Positions 46,914 through 55,932 of a stretch of DNA of 64,000 nucleotides are shown in pieces. The position numbers and the translations under genes were made by a program. Location: assembly GCA_003480165.1 (NCBI GenBank), contig QUIQ01000001.1, positions 186,001-250,000 on the forward strand. The letters are read 5' to 3'. Source of the DNA: Firmicutes bacterium AM41-11. GTDB lineage: Bacteria; Bacillota_I; Bacilli_A; Erysipelotrichales; Erysipelotrichaceae. Position 1 is the stretch's first letter; the number at the start of each line of letters is the position of its first letter. The notes beneath the pieces are model-generated. The model ran no database searches. It was given only the letters and a program-made list of their open reading frames with translations, and was not told the DNA's origin.

Positions 46914-48470
46914 CTATTTAGCTAATTCTTGCGCGCGAATTTCACGAATGACATTGACTTTGATTTGACCAGGATATGTCAATTGCTCTTCAATTTCATC
47001 ACGAATATCACGAGCTAATTGAACACAGCTCAAATCATCCACATCTTCTGGATTGACCATAATACGAATTTCACGTCCAGCTTGAATCGCAAATGCGTTT
47101 TTAACGCCACCATGTTCTTTGGCAATCTTTTCCAAGTTTTCTAAGCGATCAATATAAGCTTGGGCACTTTCTTTACGAGCTCCAGGACGAGCTGCACTGA
47201 TTGTATCAGCGGCAATAACCAGATGACTCGTTAAGTACTTAGGTTCTACATCGCCATGATGCGATTGAATGGCATTTAAAACAATGTCTTTTTCCCCATG
47301 TTTCTTACAGAATTTATAACCTAATTCCACATGAGAACCATCGTGTTCTTCAACATTTAACCCTTTACCAATATCGTGTAACAAGCCTGCACGTTTAGCA
47401 ATTTGTTGGTTCAAGCCAAGTTCAGCAGCCATAGAACCAGCTAAATAAGCTACTTCCATAGAATGTTGTAAGGCATTTTGACCATACGAATAACGGTAAC
47501 GTAATACACCGATTTGTTTAATGATTTCGCGATCAATACGTCCGATGCCTAATTTATAAACGGCTTCTTCTCCAGCTTTAATAATTTCTTGATTCACTTC
47601 TTTTTGGTACTTTTTAACCACATCTTCAATACGACCTGGTTGAATACGACCATCACGAATCAAATGTTCCAAAGCAAGACGAGCCACTTCTCGACGAACG
47701 GGGTTAAAACATGTAATCGTAATGACATCTGGGGTGTCATCGATATTTAATTCAACACCAGTCATTTGTTCAAAGGCACGGATATTCCGTCCTTCACGAC
47801 CGATAATACGACCCTTCATCTCTTCCCCAGGTAAACTTACGACACTAACCGTACGTTCTTGGGTTTCCATTTGAGCCATTCTTTCAATGGATAAGGCAAT
47901 GATTTCTTGCGATTTACGCGTTGCGGTTTCTTTTGCTTCATCTTCCTTATCTTTGATGTAAGCAACCGTTTCACGTTGCATTTTCTTTTCAACTTTGGCA
48001 AATAATTCTTTTTTTGCATCTTGGCTGGACATCTTTGCCACGCCTTCTAAGACGTCAATTTGTTTGTCAATTTGTTCTTGTAAAACTTTCTCTTTTTCAT
48101 CTAGAGATGCCAACTTATCAGTTACTTTCTGCATTTTTTCATCAATATGATGTTCTTTTTGGCCTAAAGCTTCCTCTCGAAAATTCAAATTGTCTTCGCG
48201 ACGTAATAACTTATTTTCCAAGTTTGTCGCTTCTTGTCTACGATCTTTAATTTCCTTTTCAGCTTCAACACGCAAATCATGAGCTTGCGTTTTACCATCT
48301 AGCACAGCTTGTTTAATACGCGCTTGTGCTTCATTTTCTGCATCTTTTAAAATTCGTTCTGCATTTTGCTGATTCTTATTTAAACCTGCTTTAGAATAAG
48401 CAATCATTCCGCCCATTCCAACGACAAGTCCTGCAATCCCAGATAAAGAGATGTATAAGTATGGTTCCAT
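46914..48470 (-). CDS. rny: Ribonuclease Y
   Basis: 518 residues, the usual size. An N-terminal membrane helix (about 5-25), a long coiled coil (about 30-200), a KH domain with GREGRNIRAFEQMTGVELNIDDTP split motifs, and an HD domain with the metal pair in AGLLHDIGKG. It is the membrane-anchored endonuclease that starts mRNA decay in Bacillota. AGGAGG precedes the ATG. Confidence 0.96.
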   Translation of the reverse strand: MEPYLYISLSGIAGLVVGMGGMIAYSKAGLNKNQQNAERILKDAENEAQARIKQAVLDGKTQAHDLRVEAEKEIKDRRQEATNLENKLLRREDNLNFREEALGQKEHHIDEKMQKVTDKLASLDEKEKVLQEQIDKQIDVLEGVAKMSSQDAKKELFAKVEKKMQRETVAYIKDKEDEAKETATRKSQEIIALSIERMAQMETQERTVSVVSLPGEEMKGRIIGREGRNIRAFEQMTGVELNIDDTPDVITITCFNPVRREVARLALEHLIRDGRIQPGRIEDVVKKYQKEVNQEIIKAGEEAVYKLGIGRIDREIIKQIGVLRYRYSYGQNALQHSMEVAYLAGSMAAELGLNQQIAKRAGLLHDIGKGLNVEEHDGSHVELGYKFCKKHGEKDIVLNAIQSHHGDVEPKYLTSHLVIAADTISAARPGARKESAQAYIDRLENLEKIAKEHGGVKNAFAIQAGREIRIMVNPEDVDDLSCVQLARDIRDEIEEQLTYPGQIKVNVIREIRAQELAK

Positions 48471-48541
48471 ACTATTCCTCCTAATCTAAGCCAAAAATAA
48501 TTATACACGAAATAACAGCCAGATACAAACGAGCACAAAAG

Positions 48542-48563
48542 AAAAAGGCTGAATAAACAGCCT
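48542..48563 (-). terminator. Terminator after the YkvI-like gene
   Basis: AGGCTG pairs with CAGCCT around a 6-nt loop, then TTTTT on minus. Confidence 0.6.
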
Positions 48564-48566
48564 CGA

Positions 48567-49736
48567 TTAAATATCCTTGCAGCGATAACGAATCAAACGT
48601 ACCAGCATTGGAATGAACAAGGTAATTAAACCTGCATAGCCTAGGTATGCATACCCTTTCACAACTACGGCCATCAAGCCAAATTGAGCAATCGCAAAAG
48701 CGATGAAAGTAAAAAGTAAGGTAAAGATCGCATTGTGTACTAAATGTGTATCTTCGGAAACTTTTTTACCATGTTCCATTAGATTTACACAGCGGGTAAC
48801 GATGCCGGAAATCATATTTACAGGTGTCGAAATCGAACCCAAGATAATCAAAATAGAAATAATTGGCGTTAGAAGCAAGGAACCAACCCCATATTGTACC
48901 ATAACCAACATTGGCACAGAAGCATCTTTTAGTGCTGGCACAAAGGCAACAGCTAATAAGCCGAAAATTGATAATTCCATCGCAAAGAAGTTACAAACAA
49001 AAATTAGAATGACTGCACGATTGATTTCTTTGACAGAACGAACATCTTCCATATGTTGGTACATAACCGATACCGAAGGCAATTGGAAAAAGAAATACAA
49101 GATAGCCATCCATAAGGCCCCTAGAAAACTTGGCGTCTTGCTGGCTAAAACCGAAACCTGTCCACCTGCCATCAAAGAGATATTGTAAATGATGGTTGGA
49201 AATTGCACCAGGATATTTGGAAGTAGTACCAATAATAAACCAACTAAAATACAGACACTTAATGTAGAAGCAGCTTTTCGTACCAGTTTTGTTCCAAAAA
49301 GAGCAATCACAAAAATGAAAGCTGCCACAAAAAAAGTACACAACCAGTAAGGAATTCCCAGTAAAGTATTTAAAGTCGAACCACCGGTCGCAAAAGCTGC
49401 AGCACTGGCTGTACCAATCATAATCAAGTAACACAGTTCATAAAGATTGGACATAAGGGGTTTAAACTTACCATACATAGAATTACTTACGGCCCGATAG
49501 TCATAGACCTTATGCCGATACGAATAACGCATCCCATACCAGAAAAAGAAGGCATAGAGACCCTGGGTTACTAGTGGAAGCAATAAACACCAAAGTCCAT
49601 AATTAATAAAGTATTGGTAAATCTGTGCCCCGGAGGCAAAACCACCACCAAACTGCGTAGTAAAAGCAACAAAGGCAAGTCCCATTGTCAAAGGCATCTT
49701 ACTTGTTTGAATCAATGCCGACTGCTTATTTTTCAT
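48567..49736 (-). CDS. YkvI-family membrane protein (putative transporter)
   Basis: About 389 residues from ATG at 49736 (GAGGAGG 6 nt upstream), with ten or more helices. An N-terminal FVAFTTQFGGGFASGAQI glycine-rich break matches a LeuT/APC-like unwound helix, as in the YkvI group. Substrate unknown; transport of an amino acid or related compound is a guess. Its start lies inside the 3' end of the FAD-oxidase remnant, whose reading frame it overlaps by 11 nt, so the two were once one operon. Confidence 0.7.
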   Translation of the reverse strand: MKNKQSALIQTSKMPLTMGLAFVAFTTQFGGGFASGAQIYQYFINYGLWCLLLPLVTQGLYAFFFWYGMRYSYRHKVYDYRAVSNSMYGKFKPLMSNLYELCYLIMIGTASAAAFATGGSTLNTLLGIPYWLCTFFVAAFIFVIALFGTKLVRKAASTLSVCILVGLLLVLLPNILVQFPTIIYNISLMAGGQVSVLASKTPSFLGALWMAILYFFFQLPSVSVMYQHMEDVRSVKEINRAVILIFVCNFFAMELSIFGLLAVAFVPALKDASVPMLVMVQYGVGSLLLTPIISILIILGSISTPVNMISGIVTRCVNLMEHGKKVSEDTHLVHNAIFTLLFTFIAFAIAQFGLMAVVVKGYAYLGYAGLITLFIPMLVRLIRYRCKDI

Positions 49737-50283
49737 TTGTATCCTCCTCGTTAAATTCAATCATCTTTCCAGGATTTAAAATCAAGTTCGGATCAAAAGC
49801 TATTTTAATTTGTTTATACAAATCAATCATACGATCACCGACAAAGTCCTTTAAGAAAGAAAGTCTTCCATTTCCCGTACCATGTTCTCCGGACATTTGT
49901 CCACCTAATTCTTTAGCTAAAACATAAAGTTCCGTTAAAGCAGCATGCGTAGCATGTTTCCATTCCAAATCACTTTGTTCCGGACCACGCAGCAATTCGG
50001 TATGAATATTTCCATCACCACAATGCCCACATGGTTCTACCCGTAAACCGTATTTTGAAGCAATCTTTTTGGCTTGTTTAACATATTCGGCAATACAACT
50101 GCGAGGAACCACGACATCACATTCTTCCTGACTGACAGAATCAGCTTTCATACCTTCAAGAATGGCACCACGAACACCCCAAACAGAAGCGGCTCTTTCT
50201 GGAGTATCGGCAATGGCACAATCAATTGCTCCATTCTCTAATGCTGCCTGGCAACAAGCATCAACGGCGGTATCTAATTCTTG
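49726..50283 (-). pseudogene. GlcD/D-lactate dehydrogenase-type FAD oxidase, 3' remnant
   Basis: The frame from 50283 to 49726 encodes about 185 residues that match only the C-terminal part of FAD-linked glycolate/D-lactate oxidases: DVVVPRS, EPCGHCGDGNIH, and GGQMSGEHGTGNGR, then DPNLILNPGKMI. The whole FAD-binding PCMH half (about 270 residues) is gone. A TAA (50284-50286) abuts the start of the remnant, and the upstream sequence is unrelated. Translation from ATG at 50151 is possible but would give no FAD site. The deletion junction is near 50280-50290. Confidence 0.85.
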
Positions 50284-50402
50284 TTATATGTCAAATAGGC
50301 TTGTTTCAAATTGATCGTTTCTAAGTATTTTGCATAGGCAAGATACCCTTCATACCCCATAGGATCTTCTTGAATCAATTTCAATAATTCTTCCGTTGCC
50401 AT
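50274..50402 (-). pseudogene. 5' fragment of an unrecognised gene fused out of frame to the oxidase remnant
   Basis: ATG at 50402 with GGGGG upstream opens a 42-codon frame (MATEELLKLIQEDPMGYEGY to LTYNKN) ending at TAG 50274. It is amphipathic and helix-rich, TPR-like, then runs into oxidase sequence in another frame. It looks like the N-terminus of a different gene joined by the deletion. I cannot name it. Confidence 0.5.
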
Positions 50403-50496
50403 AAAACCCCCTTTATACCCTTCCCATAAATCACTCTATAATAGAAAAAATGGGCTGCATAAATACACATTCACATTTTCAAATCAAGAAACTTCT

Positions 50497-51633
50497 CTAC
50501 TCACCCCATTCATCATAATCATCTAAGAAGTGATGTTTGTGTTCATCATCTTTATAAGCAATGATGGTTTTTAAACTAACGTTCTCTACACTTTTAAAGA
50601 TGTTTTGTTCCACAAATGGATTGGTTTTCTTAAGATCTCGAATCAAATATTTCATTTCCATGCGCTTTGATTTTGGTTGCGTTTTGCAGGCTTCGGAAGA
50701 ACAAGTATCCGTAAACTTACATGCACATTGAATGAAATAAAGATCATTAAACTTTGCCCAGGCTTTAATATCATCTTCATGAATCAAATAAAGAGGACGA
50801 ATCACTTCCATGCCTTCAAAGTGATTCGAATGAAGCTTTGGCATCATCGTTTGGATTTGTCCGCCATAAAGCATGGACATGAGGATTGTTTCAATCACAT
50901 CATCAAAATGGTGACCTAAGGCAATCTTGTTGCAACCCAATTGTTTGGCATAATTGTATAAATGCCCACGGCGCATTCTTGCACAGATGTAACAAGGATT
51001 CTTTTTAATATTAAAAACATTCTCAAAGATATCACTCGTAAAGATCTCAATCGGAATATCTAACTTCTTCGCATTTTCTTCAATTACTTGACGATTTGCT
51101 TGGGAATAACCTGGATCCATCACAATGTATTTCACAGTAAAAGGAACATCGGTGTGTCGGTGCAATTCTTGAAAACATTTTGCCATCAACATCGAATCTT
51201 TACCACCAGAGATACATACCGCAATGGAATCACCTGGCTTTACTAATTCATATTCTTTTATGGCCTTAGTAAACTTTGACCAGATTTTCTTACGATACGT
51301 TTTAATAATACTGCGTTCTACTTGTTGGCAATAGGCATGGCCTTTACTTTCTTTCATTTTATCCATGACAAAAGAAACATAGCCCCCAATTAGACTATAA
51401 GCTTGAAACCCTTTTGCTTCTAATTCAAGAGCACAAGAAATAGAGCGTTTCCCTTGTTCACATACAAGGACAATTTTTTTATCTTTATCAAAAGGATACG
51501 ATGCGATTTCTGCCTCGGATAAAACCAGTGCATCTTCGATTGGATTCTTTTGCGCTTGTTCTAAATCACGCATATCCACAAGAGTATACGCATCCTTCTC
51601 CCATTTTTTTATTTCCTTAATTTCAATTTCCAT
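50497..51633 (-). CDS. ttcA: Rhodanese-TtcA fusion, tRNA 2-thiocytidine-type thiolase
   Basis: 378 residues. Residues 1-95 are a rhodanese domain with Cys in LVCEQGKRS. Residues 130-350 are a TtcA/TtuA-like PP-loop ATPase with SGGKDSMLMAKC, CYICARMRRG and CSSEACKT, the latter Cys sets probably holding an Fe-S cluster. It likely thiolates a tRNA base, with the rhodanese supplying the persulfide sulfur. The ATG at 51633 has no Shine-Dalgarno; TAAAAT (extended -10) ends 6 nt upstream. An inverted repeat lies farther upstream. Confidence 0.85.
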   Translation of the reverse strand: MEIEIKEIKKWEKDAYTLVDMRDLEQAQKNPIEDALVLSEAEIASYPFDKDKKIVLVCEQGKRSISCALELEAKGFQAYSLIGGYVSFVMDKMKESKGHAYCQQVERSIIKTYRKKIWSKFTKAIKEYELVKPGDSIAVCISGGKDSMLMAKCFQELHRHTDVPFTVKYIVMDPGYSQANRQVIEENAKKLDIPIEIFTSDIFENVFNIKKNPCYICARMRRGHLYNYAKQLGCNKIALGHHFDDVIETILMSMLYGGQIQTMMPKLHSNHFEGMEVIRPLYLIHEDDIKAWAKFNDLYFIQCACKFTDTCSSEACKTQPKSKRMEMKYLIRDLKKTNPFVEQNIFKSVENVSLKTIIAYKDDEHKHHFLDDYDEWGE

Positions 51634-51645
51634 AGTTGTATTTTA
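51634..51645 (-). promoter_or_regulatory. Extended -10 of the rhodanese-ttcA gene, probable leaderless start
   Basis: Minus strand: TGGTAAAAT (-10 at 51640-51645), then ACAACT, then ATG at 51633. Confidence 0.45.
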
Positions 51646-51656
51646 CCATATTTATC

Positions 51657-51706
51657 TATGCATAAATGAATTCATGTCTGTTGAATAAAATTCACATTTA
51701 TGCATA
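51657..51706 (-). repeat. Long inverted repeat upstream of rhodanese-ttcA (possible operator)
   Basis: TATGCATAAATG (51657-51668) and CATTTATGCATA (51695-51706) are perfect complements. The pairing extends through AATT/AATT past a CA bulge. It covers the -35 region of the rhodanese-ttcA promoter. No T run follows, so it is not a terminator. Confidence 0.5.
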
Positions 51707-51718
51707 TAAAAATAAACC

Positions 51719-51816
51719 TTTACTTCTTTATAAAAACTTTGTAAACTATTCTAGTTGGATAACGCCCTTTCTCTAAAACTAAACAAACAAAACTTAGTTA
51801 TCCAACGTTTTTTTTA
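51719..51816 (+). ncRNA. Candidate small RNA between ttcA and HD genes
   Basis: TTTACT (51719-51724), 17 nt, TAAACT (51742-51747) are promoter-like on plus. Seven bases on comes GTTGGATAAC (51754-51763), a 33-nt A-rich loop, its perfect complement GTTATCCAAC (51797-51806), and T8 (51808-51815). All neighbouring genes are on the minus strand. A transcript of about 60 nt is predicted; the long loop makes an ordinary terminator less likely. Confidence 0.35.
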
Positions 51817-52377
51817 TTTTCCCTGTTGTATTTTCTGGGTCGTCCAAGCATCAATTGCCGCATGCAGTTGGACTAAGAAATCCGAAAATGCAACTTCTTT
51901 TTTTCCATAGCTGTATTGTAAGTCATATTCTAAATCCAACCACGTAGAAAGGTCCGATTCATTATGACTGATAATCGCTTCACATTTATCCAAAGCCTTA
52001 TAAAGCTTTGCCTCTAGACTTTCTTGGGCTTCCATCTCTTGCCACAAGGCAAGCCATTGCGATCTTGTCGGTTCCGAAAAAGTAGAAATCCAATCGACCA
52101 TAAGTTGCGATTCTTTCTTGCCATCTTCTTGTTTCTTTTCAAAAGTAGGAATATCTCCCGTAAAAGATTCTCCCAAATCATGAATCAAACACATTTCAAT
52201 GACTTTACTAGTATCCACGTCTGTAAAATTATTTTTCAAAAGAAAAGCCATAAGGGCAACCCGGTAACTATGATCCGCAACACTTTCTTGCCGATCTTTT
52301 TCCACAAAACAATGGCGTTTGGCTTGTTTTAATTTTCCTGCTTGTACAAGGATTTCTAACAACTCATTCGTTTCCAT
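51814..52377 (-). CDS. HD-domain nucleotidase-like hydrolase
   Basis: 187 residues. HD pattern: H in ADHSYRVALMA, HD in CLIHDLGES, and a later D. This is the YfbR/5'-deoxynucleotidase-like family (HDDC2 in eukaryotes), hydrolysing deoxynucleoside 5'-monophosphates. GAGGAATT lies upstream. It overlaps the alaX-like gene by 14 nt, so it is co-translated. Confidence 0.75.
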   Translation of the reverse strand: METNELLEILVQAGKLKQAKRHCFVEKDRQESVADHSYRVALMAFLLKNNFTDVDTSKVIEMCLIHDLGESFTGDIPTFEKKQEDGKKESQLMVDWISTFSEPTRSQWLALWQEMEAQESLEAKLYKALDKCEAIISHNESDLSTWLDLEYDLQYSYGKKEVAFSDFLVQLHAAIDAWTTQKIQQGK

Positions 52378-53548
52378 GAAAACCTAATTCCTCTAAAAGC
52401 TGTATACAAGCTGCTTTATCTATTTGGATAGAACCTTGAACCATTTCTTTTTGTCCCCCACCACGTATATTAGCCTTTGTTTTTAAGATTTCAAAAAGCG
52501 GACGAACATCTTTTTCAGCACTACCAAGCGCGAACTGAATTTCCTTTTCTTTACAAGCTCCGACAAATACGATTTGCACCTGACTATGATGCATCAAGTA
52601 ATCGCAAGCTTTACGCACAGAACTTTTCTGGCTGGCTTCGACCCATTCAAACCAATAGGTGCAAGCTGGAATGGATTGCGCTTTACATGCGATAAGTTCT
52701 TCTTCGAGTTGCGCAATCCGATGCGTTTTCTGCAAAGATTCTGCTTGTAGTTTTTGTAAAGCTGTAAAACCTTTATACGAGTGCACCGATAAAGCCTGAC
52801 TCATCGCTAAGAGAACATCGGCTTTTTTTCGACTGTCTTTTAGGGCATCCATCCCACACAGCAAGGTACAACGTGTACCCGAACGATGAGGTTGGCAGGA
52901 ACAAAATTGAATCAAACCAATTTGTCCGGTTGTATGTACATGCGTACCACAACAAGCGCAACAATCCACATTTCCAATTTTTACTAAACGAATATCCCCA
53001 GCTAAAGCCTTCTTACTACGGTAGGCAATCGATTCATCTGGATTCCAGATGATTTCAATGGGTAAATCTTGCCAAATAACTTCATTGGCTTTGGCTTCTA
53101 TGTCTAAACAATCTTGCCAAGTCAATTTCCCATTAAAATCAATAGTCATAAGGCCTTGGACTTCGCCTTTACTTTCCATATGGAAACCCACATTTTCATA
53201 GCCAAATTGTTGATGAATCAAACCCGAAACAATATGTTCCCCACTATGATTTTGGGATAAACGAAAGCGGCGTTTTTTATCTATTTCACATTGTACTTGT
53301 GCACCAACTGGCATGGGCTTTGAAACAAAGACTGTATTAGGGTTTCCTTCTTGGACATCAAAAACTTGAATTTTTTCTTCACCTAAGTAAATAAAACCTC
53401 TATCACTGGGCTGGCCTCCCCCTTCTGGATAAAAGCCATCTTCACTTAAAGTAAGGACATACCCATCTTTTGTTTGGGTACATGAAAGAACTTCCGCACT
53501 CAAGGAAAAACAATCGGGATTGATATAATATAAAGCTTCTTTATTCAT
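52364..53548 (-). CDS. Alanyl-tRNA editing protein, AlaX type
   Basis: 394 residues from ATG at 53548 (AAGGAAAT upstream). Resembles the editing half of AlaRS: zinc-site H-x3-H in QNHSGEHIV, CCACCGTHV, plus a DHHA1-like C-terminal domain with IRGGGQKEMVQG. It deacylates Ser- or Gly-tRNA-Ala. Long form (AlaX-L). Overlaps the iron ADH gene by 8 nt and the HD gene at its end. Confidence 0.85.
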   Translation of the reverse strand: MNKEALYYINPDCFSLSAEVLSCTQTKDGYVLTLSEDGFYPEGGGQPSDRGFIYLGEEKIQVFDVQEGNPNTVFVSKPMPVGAQVQCEIDKKRRFRLSQNHSGEHIVSGLIHQQFGYENVGFHMESKGEVQGLMTIDFNGKLTWQDCLDIEAKANEVIWQDLPIEIIWNPDESIAYRSKKALAGDIRLVKIGNVDCCACCGTHVHTTGQIGLIQFCSCQPHRSGTRCTLLCGMDALKDSRKKADVLLAMSQALSVHSYKGFTALQKLQAESLQKTHRIAQLEEELIACKAQSIPACTYWFEWVEASQKSSVRKACDYLMHHSQVQIVFVGACKEKEIQFALGSAEKDVRPLFEILKTKANIRGGGQKEMVQGSIQIDKAACIQLLEELGFHGNE

Positions 53549-54632
53549 AGTGATTTCCTTCGTATATAATGGCTTCCAAGACTTTTTCATCTACTTTAAA
53601 TGGCGCATTCTTTAATTTTGCCGGATTAGCCAAAAGGCTGTTTTTTGCCTTTTCTAAAGCCACTTTATCTAAAGGTATTTTTAAACAAACTGCTTTATAG
53701 AAATCTTGCCACTGCTCTAAAGAAGTGAAACCAGCTAGATGCAATAAGTAATCCCGCTCTTTTGCCTCGGCCTGCAACAAGTATCCCGCTAGAAAATACC
53801 CACAAGCCAAACCATGGGCCAACCCTTGATGAACCGTTAAAGAATAAGAAAGTCCATGAGGCAAACTAGTACCAGTTTGGGCAATAGCCATTCCTCCAAA
53901 ACAAGCTGCCCGCATCATGGCAAAAGCCTGACCCAGTTCTAAGGCTTGTTGGCCTAAAAGCACATCCTTATTTTGTTTCCATACTTCTAAACCTGCCACA
54001 ACACACATACGACTATAATCGCTCGCATTCGGATTTAGATAACTTTCCCATAAATGCGCTAAAGCATCAATAGCTGTATTGCGAAGCATTTGTAGCGGTG
54101 CATTTAATAAATATTTTCCATCAATTAAGGCAACCTGAGCAAAAATCTTATGTGGAATCGATCCTTTTACCTGTAAATCTTTGCGCGTTAAAACCGAGAC
54201 ACCTGTCACTTCACTACCCGTTCCACAAGTAGTAGGAATACAGACAATTGGTAGGGTTGTAGAATCTCCTTTGGCATATAAATAACTGGCATCCGCTTTA
54301 GGGTGCGCTAACATCAAGGCAATGGCTTTAGCTGCATCCATTGCAGAACCACCACCTAAACCAATCACAAAATCCACTTTTTCAGCTAGACCGAAGTCTC
54401 TAGCTTTCATAACTGTATCCACCGAAGGGTTTTCTTCCACTTCCTTAAAAAGTACAAGATCTACACCTTTTGTGTGAGCAACTTCTTCTAAATCTTTATA
54501 GGCTCCATTTTTAAAAGCGGAATGACTACCTGTCACAACCAAAGCTTTTTTACCAAACTTGGTCCAACAATCCGCATGAGTTTTTATACAATCGTTTTCT
54601 TCATATACATCCACTGGCATAAAATAACGCAT
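53541..54632 (-). CDS. Iron-containing alcohol dehydrogenase
   Basis: 363 residues from ATG at 54632 (GGAGG upstream). NAD loop GGGSAMDAAKAIA, PTTCGTGSEVT, and iron ligands in the LPHGLSYSLTVHQGLAHGLACG region. Family members reduce aldehydes or ketones or oxidise alcohols and glycerol; the substrate cannot be read from the sequence. Coupled to alaX and HD, with no fermentation gene next to it. A TAAAAT lies about 25 nt upstream. Confidence 0.85.
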   Translation of the reverse strand: MRYFMPVDVYEENDCIKTHADCWTKFGKKALVVTGSHSAFKNGAYKDLEEVAHTKGVDLVLFKEVEENPSVDTVMKARDFGLAEKVDFVIGLGGGSAMDAAKAIALMLAHPKADASYLYAKGDSTTLPIVCIPTTCGTGSEVTGVSVLTRKDLQVKGSIPHKIFAQVALIDGKYLLNAPLQMLRNTAIDALAHLWESYLNPNASDYSRMCVVAGLEVWKQNKDVLLGQQALELGQAFAMMRAACFGGMAIAQTGTSLPHGLSYSLTVHQGLAHGLACGYFLAGYLLQAEAKERDYLLHLAGFTSLEQWQDFYKAVCLKIPLDKVALEKAKNSLLANPAKLKNAPFKVDEKVLEAIIYEGNHYE

Positions 54633-54681
54633 TTTCTTAATCCTCCACACTGTCCTCTATTTTAGCACAATCTATTCAACG

Positions 54682-54714
54682 AAAAAGAAGCGAAGAATTG
54701 ATTTTCTCCGCTTC
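54682..54714 (-). terminator. Terminator after manA
   Basis: GAAGCGGAGAA pairs with TTCTTCGCTTC (one G-T pair), loop AATCAA, then TTTTT on minus. Confidence 0.85.
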
Positions 54715-54720
54715 AAGCCT

Positions 54721-55932
54721 TTATCCAATATGTACAGGACAAGGAATAACTTCTTTTAATTCAGCTAAACTCTGATTGGCATCCATGCCTTCTTGTAAGC
54801 TAACCTTTACATCGACAACTTGTTCAATCGTAATATCTTTTTCTACAAAGAAATCCATTACGGCTTGTCCAACTGTTTTACAGTCGCTATCTGCTACTTC
54901 TTTAGAAGCAAGAACAGCTTGATTTTCATCAACTAAATCAATTTTACCTTCGGCAAAACTAAGATGTGCAACAATTGGATTTTCTTTTGCACGGATCGTA
55001 GTTAAAAGCGCATCACAGCTTCCTTCCATTTTCCAGTCTCCGGAATCAGCTGGCAAGAAGAAACTATCGCCTTTTCCATAACCAATACGATCATTTCCAC
55101 TAGAAATAACCCCTTGTCCATCTAAGATAAGTACCGATAAGAAAGACGCATCATCAACATGACCTTGCATTTCTTTGGTTACTTTTCCATCCAGGTTTAA
55201 TTTATCTACGGTAAAGTAATCTGTATCAAAGATATGCGGATAGCCTTCCGTATCTGGTTGAACAGGTTCACGTTTCGTAACATCTAGGGATTGTTGGATG
55301 TGCAGATCTCTTGGTTTACCATCTTTTCCAATTCGACCATAATCGTAAATACGATACGTAACATTAGAGTTTTGTTGGATCTCGGCAATTAAAATACCTT
55401 TTCCAATGGCATGAAGGGTACCAGCTTTAATTAAGAATGCATCTCCTTTATGAACAGGAACCGCATTTAATACTTCTAATAACGTATTGTTTTTAATGCG
55501 TTCTTCGAACTCTTCTTTAGAAATCTCATGAGTAAATCCATAATACAAGAAAGCCCCTGGTTCGGCATCGATGATATACCACATCTCGGTTTTGCCATAT
55601 TGGTTTTCATTCTTTAAGGCATAGGCATTATCGGGATGTACTTGAATCGATAAATTTTCTTTGGCATCAATAAATTTGGTTAAAATAGGAAATTCCCGGA
55701 AGCGGGCACAATTCTTTCCTAGAACATCAAAGCCTTGTTCATCAATATATTGTTTTAAAGTTTTACCGGCAAAAGCGCCATTGACAATGGTACTTGGTCC
55801 ATCGGGATGACAAGACAATTCCCAAGCTTCAGCTAGAACAGGTCCATCAAAGTCAACGCCATATTCATCGGCTAAACGATGGCCTCCCCATAAATAATCT
55901 TTTGTTGCTGGTTTTAATTTTAAAATAGACAT
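54721..55932 (-). CDS. manA: Mannose-6-phosphate isomerase, class I
   Basis: 403 residues. Zinc ligands in SIQVHPDN and KTEMWYI, then KAGTLHAIGKG with the third His; RIYDYGR closes the barrel signature. It interconverts mannose-6-phosphate and fructose-6-phosphate. C-terminal residues (about 315-403) form a second cupin-like half. AGGAGGAG precedes the ATG. It overlaps the pyruvate kinase-like gene by 13 nt. Confidence 0.93.
   Translation of the reverse strand: MSILKLKPATKDYLWGGHRLADEYGVDFDGPVLAEAWELSCHPDGPSTIVNGAFAGKTLKQYIDEQGFDVLGKNCARFREFPILTKFIDAKENLSIQVHPDNAYALKNENQYGKTEMWYIIDAEPGAFLYYGFTHEISKEEFEERIKNNTLLEVLNAVPVHKGDAFLIKAGTLHAIGKGILIAEIQQNSNVTYRIYDYGRIGKDGKPRDLHIQQSLDVTKREPVQPDTEGYPHIFDTDYFTVDKLNLDGKVTKEMQGHVDDASFLSVLILDGQGVISSGNDRIGYGKGDSFFLPADSGDWKMEGSCDALLTTIRAKENPIVAHLSFAEGKIDLVDENQAVLASKEVADSDCKTVGQAVMDFFVEKDITIEQVVDVKVSLQEGMDANQSLAELKEVIPCPVHIG

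Noticed and set aside
48703-49188. 161-codon plus-strand open frame
   Set aside because: Antisense to the YkvI-like gene, Lys/Thr-rich without domain or ribosome site; a shadow frame.
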